Shown: positions 59,961-64,000 of the stretch, piece by piece
Position numbering within the stretch: position 1 is the stretch's first letter
Layout of the letters: every line of letters starts with the position of its first letter
Assembly: GCA_030386875.1 (NCBI GenBank)
Contig: CM059564.1
Location: 43,048,075-43,112,074, forward strand
Direction of reading: 5' to 3'
DNA length: 64,000 nt
DNA from: Morinoia aosen
Taxonomy: Eukaryota; Arthropoda; Malacostraca; Amphipoda; Talitridae
Notes under the pieces: model-generated
Database searches by the model: none
What the model saw: only the letters and a program-made list of their open reading frames with translations
Told to the model about the DNA's origin: nothing
Program-made: the position numbers and the translations under genes

Positions 59961-60338
59961 ATGTCTCTTTCTCTCCGTGATCGACCATTGAACTTAGCAA
60001 GAGTGCGCTGTCGACGCTTTCTGGTTCTTAAAAAAGCGGTCCATCGTAAATCTAACTATGCTGTTCCCTCGGCAAGCAGGATTGTATTTTTTATAGGTTT
60101 CGTGAAAGGCAGAACTTTCTTCGTCTGTTCACGAGAGAATCATAAAATAGTTCTTATAGAGAACATTCAAAATTCTACAACGAGATTTCTAAATCTAACT
60201 TTGGCCGGATTATTCCTCGGTTCAGAACTTATTTACTTCATTTCTCTTGTCCGTAATTCATTCCTACAATCTGATCAAAATACTCATAATTACTGTATAC
60301 CTATTGCTGATATCAATGCTATTATGATGCATGCGTAA
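59961..60338 (+). CDS. Hypothetical 125-codon ORF, weak evidence
   Basis: The longest frame here not generated by repeats, with an ATG start and TAA stop. The N-terminal third is basic (RVRCRRFLVLKKAVHRKSN); two stretches are hydrophobic (ASRIVFFIGF near residues 39-48, and NLTLAGLFLGSELIYFISLV near 77-97), the second long enough for a membrane segment. No motif or family is recognised. At this composition one or two frames of this length are expected by chance in 64 kb of six-frame sequence, the start context is poor and codon use is not distinctive. I report it mainly so it can be tested. Confidence 0.12.
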   Translation: MSLSLRDRPLNLARVRCRRFLVLKKAVHRKSNYAVPSASRIVFFIGFVKGRTFFVCSRENHKIVLIENIQNSTTRFLNLTLAGLFLGSELIYFISLVRNSFLQSDQNTHNYCIPIADINAIMMHA

Positions 60339-61073
60339 AATTATTTTCGCCTACATTTTAATTGTGCGTAATTTAATTTTTTTAATTATTTCATTCGAAA
60401 TGGGTTCAAGAAATCTTCCAAGCTAAAAGATCTCGATGATTTTAATCATCCGTCATTTTTTATCATCCATAAAGAAATTGATTAAACTCTCCTGACACAA
60501 ACCAGTTTCATTTTAGTGCTCACTATAACAGGAAAATATAACATTTGCTCTTCTTTCTTTATTTTTTTGGATACAAAAAGACAAACTGAGAGCCAAATTT
60601 AATTATTCCTTTGATTAAAACCTTTCCTTCAACATCTTACTTGGTTTCAATCACCCAAAAAGTGGTTAAGTCATGGAAATGTGCGAAGCAATAAAATGTG
60701 GAGCACAATATTTATTGGATAACTACAAATACAATAACAAGATAATTACGGATACAATTAATGGATAGTTAGGGATATAACAAAGAAATTAGTGATATCC
60801 TGTACAAGGATTTTAATTTTTTAAGTTTTCATCATTGCAGGGAAGTTTATTAACTTAGCCACAACATAGCTACACTTAGAACTTTTGAAAGCGGGAAAAA
60901 CTTATGGAAGCGATGTTATGTAAACAATAGTATGCATAATAGAGTAAAGAATAGGAGTAATATTCTCTTCAGACATAAAATTAAGCTCTCAATGCACAAA
61001 GTCTTCTAAAACTTGTAATCCTTTTTGCAGCCATAGAATTTCCACCAATTCTTTTGCCACATGCATTCCCCTA
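60339..61073. other. AT-rich spacer, nothing recognised
   Basis: No repeat or gene supported. Confidence 0.5.
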
Positions 61074-61288
61074 CTTTAGTATTTGCACCCATGCTTGTAC
61101 TGCACCTTTTTCAATACTTTAGCATTTACACCAATGCTTGTACTACGAACATTTCGCTTCCTTAGCATTTGCACCTTATGCATGCACTTCTCGCATTGCG
61201 CTTCCTTAGCATTTGCACCAGTGCTTGCACTAAACGCATTGCGCTACCTTAGCACTTGCACCAACGCTTGCACTGCTCGCATTAAAGG
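61074..61288. repeat. 43-bp minisatellite, 5 copies
   Basis: CCTTAGCATTTGCACCAATG then CTTGCACT and CGCATTGCG recur at 61074, 61117, 61160, 61204 and 61247. A worn copy may precede it (about 61030). A 126-codon plus frame (61083-61463) crosses the array, shifting register of the peptide from copy to copy because 43 is not a multiple of three; I do not treat it as a gene. Confidence 0.93.
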
Positions 61289-61847
61289 TGAAGTAGAGAG
61301 GGCATTACTCCTGCTCCCGCTATGCCAATGGTACAGTGCCCTTCTTGCTCCACCATTGACCTTCAAGACAATACAGATTTTCAAACAAGATCACCGCAAC
61401 CAGCAACAGAGTCGGTGCAGCTCAGAAGTTATCATTGGCCGCTATCATGAGGGTGCTCCCTGATACGAAGGTCGCATGACCAAGTCTGATGCCTGCCTTA
61501 GATTTGAATTACCCGTGGTCTCTCCGAGACTTAATTGTTTATGTATCCCATTCGAGGTCATAAAAAGGTTTTTGCCAAAATATTAGTCAAGACGTCTGAG
61601 TAAAAATGAATATGTATTTGGGTGTAGAAGGTCAAAAGTGAGATGTTCGACATCAGATGCAGTGTCGGGAAGACGTACGAAGTTTCTGCCATTGAACATA
61701 TAACGTAAATAAAATACATTTGTTCATTAGCATAACAAAATATGTATGATTTCGCTCTCTTTTAGTTTTTGGGACTGTCTATTTGATACCAAGTATGTAA
61801 GTTTGTTGATCAGTTTAAAAAATCTATTTATATTGCTCTGAATTAGC
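61289..61847. other. Spacer, nothing recognised
   Basis: No repeat or gene supported. Confidence 0.5.
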
Positions 61848-61975
61848 TATCGGCACCGTATATTTTTTGTCACTAAACACCTAATTTTATGACCGCAATG
61901 AAACCTTTGAGGTAGCTGACTCATTCCAGCGCATCTCAAACAGTCTATGAAGTGTGATGAAATTACATTGATGCG
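61848..61975 (+). repeat. Dispersed repeat family B, copy 1
   Basis: TAGCTATCGGCACCGTATAT, TTTTTG, ACACCTAATTTTATGACCGC, GAGGTAGCTGACTCA, GCGCATCTCAAACAGTCTAT, AAGTGTGATGAAATT. The same blocks recur in order at 63043-63163. Confidence 0.8.
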
Positions 61976-62579
61976 CTACATTGATTTAAGACGATCGAAC
62001 ATTCCTCAGAAGGGTGTTAATGAAAACTGCTGTCACTCTTTATCAGAGTGGACATCTGACCCGCTTGTTCGTGTTCCTGTAATTGTAATTACGAGGTAAT
62101 GAAACACCTTTTAGCGATTGACAGCTTAAGACCTTCATCTTAAGAAATATTTTAACTCCAGTCTTTTTTCACGCAGTTCATGAAACCTAATTTTTAGGAA
62201 TAACCGGTTTTTCTTTTTTCAATTCAAACGTCAGGATTGCTATGAAATTTTATTAATTGAGTGCTCTTTTTATTGAATAGGATGAGGGATTATCTTCGTA
62301 TTTTACCACGTGTATAACTAGAACAATTTATAAAACCCACATTTAATTAAGGGATATTCAACTGCTGAAGCTTTCCATTCAGTGTAATTTAGTAAGTTTT
62401 ATGAACTTGAAAGCTCTGCGATATGCTAAGCATATCTGCTGGAGATGTACCCCGTCAAATATCACTGATGATGTAGTTAGAAATTGAAAAGCTCCCGTGA
62501 CAGTGTTAAGAAAATAAACATTAAAAAGAGGAGTTTAGAGTTCAAAAATGGTGCTGAAAATGATGGAGCCTGGTAAATT
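61976..62579. other. Spacer, nothing recognised
   Basis: No repeat or gene supported. Confidence 0.5.
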
Positions 62580-62795
62580 AATTGGATAGTGGAGCTAGAT
62601 TTAAACAATTAAAACTTGAGCTCGATGCAAAAATTTAAACTGGAGCTGGACTCAAAAATTGAAAGTAGCGCTACAGTAAATGTAAAAAATTGGACCTAAA
62701 CGCTAAAATTTTGAAAGTGAAGCCCTGTGCAAAAAAAATTAAATTAGAGTTTTATGCAAAAAATATATAACTGGCGCTGGATGCAAAAAACTGGC
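62580..62795. repeat. Degenerate repeat of about 30-35 bp, 6-7 copies
   Basis: GGAGCTAGATTTAAACAATT, TTGAGCTCGATGCAAAAATT, TGGAGCTGGACTCAAAAATT, GTAGCGCTACAGTAAATG, and so on to TGGCGCTGGATGCAAAAAAC share the plan (C)TGGAGCTGGATGCAAAAATT. Confidence 0.8.
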
Positions 62796-63042
62796 CATGC
62801 GTATTCAAAGCTGACTGGGGTGTACATTCCTCTTCCTTGACGAGGCCAAACGCAGGATTCCTCCGGCGTGTTATTTAAATATTATCTATCTAGACGACGC
62901 CGGGTCTTTTGCTCAGGATCGAAAATAAGTGGAAAGATAATCTAATTTTTTACAATGCATGCACAATCAAATACTATTCTTTAGAAAACACGGCAATTTT
63001 ATCAACAGTGAATACGGTTAACACCAAGCTTACGTTTAGCTT

Positions 63043-63163
63043 TCGGCGCTGTATATTTTTTGAGAGTGAGTATCTAATTTTTATGTGTGACCGCAAAGAA
63101 GCTACGAGGTCTCTGACTCAATTTAGTGCATCTTAAATAGTCTATTAAGTATAATAAAATTCT
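63043..63163 (+). repeat. Dispersed repeat family B, copy 2
   Basis: TAGCTTTCGGCGCTGTATAT, TTTTTG, TATCTAATTTTTATGTGTGACC, GAGGTCTCTGACTCA, GTGCATCTTAAATAGTCTAT, AAGTATAATAAAATT. It has the same orientation as copy 1, about 1.2 kb downstream, with unrelated DNA between. A 75-codon frame (62909-63136) runs into it without further support. Confidence 0.8.
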
Positions 63164-63329
63164 AACAAAGTCGTCGTAGTCTTCGGGTTAACTTTGTTCA
63201 TTGTGTAAAGTGTAATTAGTGATCTTGTTCTTCTATAGTTATTTTACTTATTTTCTTTACTGATTACTGCACCTGATCAGCTGTCAGGAAGCGTGTTTAG
63301 GTATTGTTGATGGCAGTATGTCACGTTCA

Positions 63330-63445
63330 AAACACCAAAGAATGATAAATAATAACTCTTAATTATTAATAATTAATTATTCTTTTATCTCATATTGACT
63401 AATAACTGATAATAAAGAAACCTAATAATAACTAGATACTGATAA
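63330..63445. repeat. AAT/TAATAA low-complexity tract
   Basis: AATAATAACT, TTAATTATTAATAATTAA and ATAATAACTAGATACTGATA follow one another; simple AT-rich sequence. Confidence 0.8.
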
Positions 63446-63549
63446 CAAAGTTGTTTATCTTAATCTTAATCTAGGCTGCTTGTGATTTTTTATCTTAATA
63501 TACATTAAGTTCACCTTCTTCTACGTTTACATCTATAAAGCTTAAGCTT

Positions 63550-63640
63550 AACTGTCATAGCGTTGGTCTTTTCAGTCTGATGTTCTAAAGCTTATGTTAA
63601 GATGTCTTAGCGTTAATGTTTTGAGTCTGATGTTTGCATT
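63550..63640. repeat. Tandem duplication, period about 49 bp
   Basis: GTCATAGCGTTGGTCTTTTC then AGTCTGATGTT recurs as GTCTTAGCGTTAATGTTTTG then AGTCTGATGTT. An AAGCTTA hexamer region (63540, 63588) is shared too. Confidence 0.85.
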
Positions 63641-64000
63641 AAAATGAAAACTTAGATTTCCAGATGTTGTTCCTCCAATTCCAGTTACTGAAAAGCAGTT
63701 GCTGGACAAACGAGCTTATATAAAAGGCGAACATTAGCCTAAAATGAAGACCGACCAAATCCTTCACAAGTTTCACACACAATTACAAATCAGTCGGTTG
63801 TGAGTAATGCCCTTGTCTTAATGAGACATAGATTTTAGTTTTCTTCATTTAATTCCGCGACAAAAATACTATGTGTTTCATTTTCTCTAATTAATCCCGC
63901 TTATATTTTCCCAGTGTTTTTTGAGTCCCAATATCTACAAAATCTTCTCACGCACTGCATTTGAACGCACTCTTTAAAAACATTACACCATTAGACAATG
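63641..64000. other. Spacer to the window end, nothing recognised
   Basis: No repeat or gene supported. Confidence 0.5.

Noticed and set aside
61083-61463. 126-codon plus-strand ORF
   Set aside because: Its first half is the 43-bp array read in changing register; the rest is unrecognised. The array itself explains the length.
1-64000. CRISPR arrays, bacterial operons, rRNA genes, functional tRNAs
   Set aside because: The regular arrays have no unique spacers between repeats. No rRNA text was recognised, and the one tRNA-like sequence cannot fold as a tRNA.

Overview
This window reads as nuclear DNA of an animal, probably an invertebrate and perhaps an arthropod. It is AT-rich and has no bacterial-style gene packing, no operons and no CRISPR. 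I recognise no protein-coding gene by family. The longest open frame not built from repeats (125 codons at 59961) is about what chance gives in 64 kb of this composition. The taxon is a guess from texture only: AT-rich spacer, very many unrelated minisatellites, tRNA-derived and hAT-like debris.

Layout. 1-8 kb holds a 24-bp array (1691-2115) abutting the most coding-like patch of the window (2057-2364), then 117-bp, 55/66-bp and 60-bp repeats, a 29-copy 47-bp minisatellite (5561-6945) and a TGATCAAAGT array (7617-7820). 8-19 kb is mostly featureless, with a tRNA-derived sequence (10113-10186, minus), a 140-bp duplication, one copy of a dispersed repeat (11906-12000), a 23-bp hairpin array (14951-15156) and a 10-bp array (18701-18896). 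19-33 kb has local duplications, a 20-bp array (23741-23980), an odd open-frame and inverted-repeat cluster (24986-25677) and a 31-bp array (27901-28334). 33-44 kb has a hammerhead-like core (33020-33044), a 92-bp array, a 23-bp array and several duplications. 44-56 kb is sparse, with a tiny fold-back insertion (51916-51968) and two more copies of the dispersed repeat. 56-64 kb has a GC-rich repeat, an hAT-like non-autonomous element (56705-56907), a 26-copy 17-bp array carrying TGACGTAA sites (57585-58026), and a second dispersed repeat family (61848 and 63043).

No genes can be seen working together. The main content is tandem duplication at every scale, from 10-bp to 144-bp units and mostly unrelated in sequence, plus a few decayed mobile elements. 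The window could be intergenic or lie inside long introns. The most useful leads are the transcription-factor-like site arrays, the coding-like patch beside the first array, and the small dispersed repeat families.
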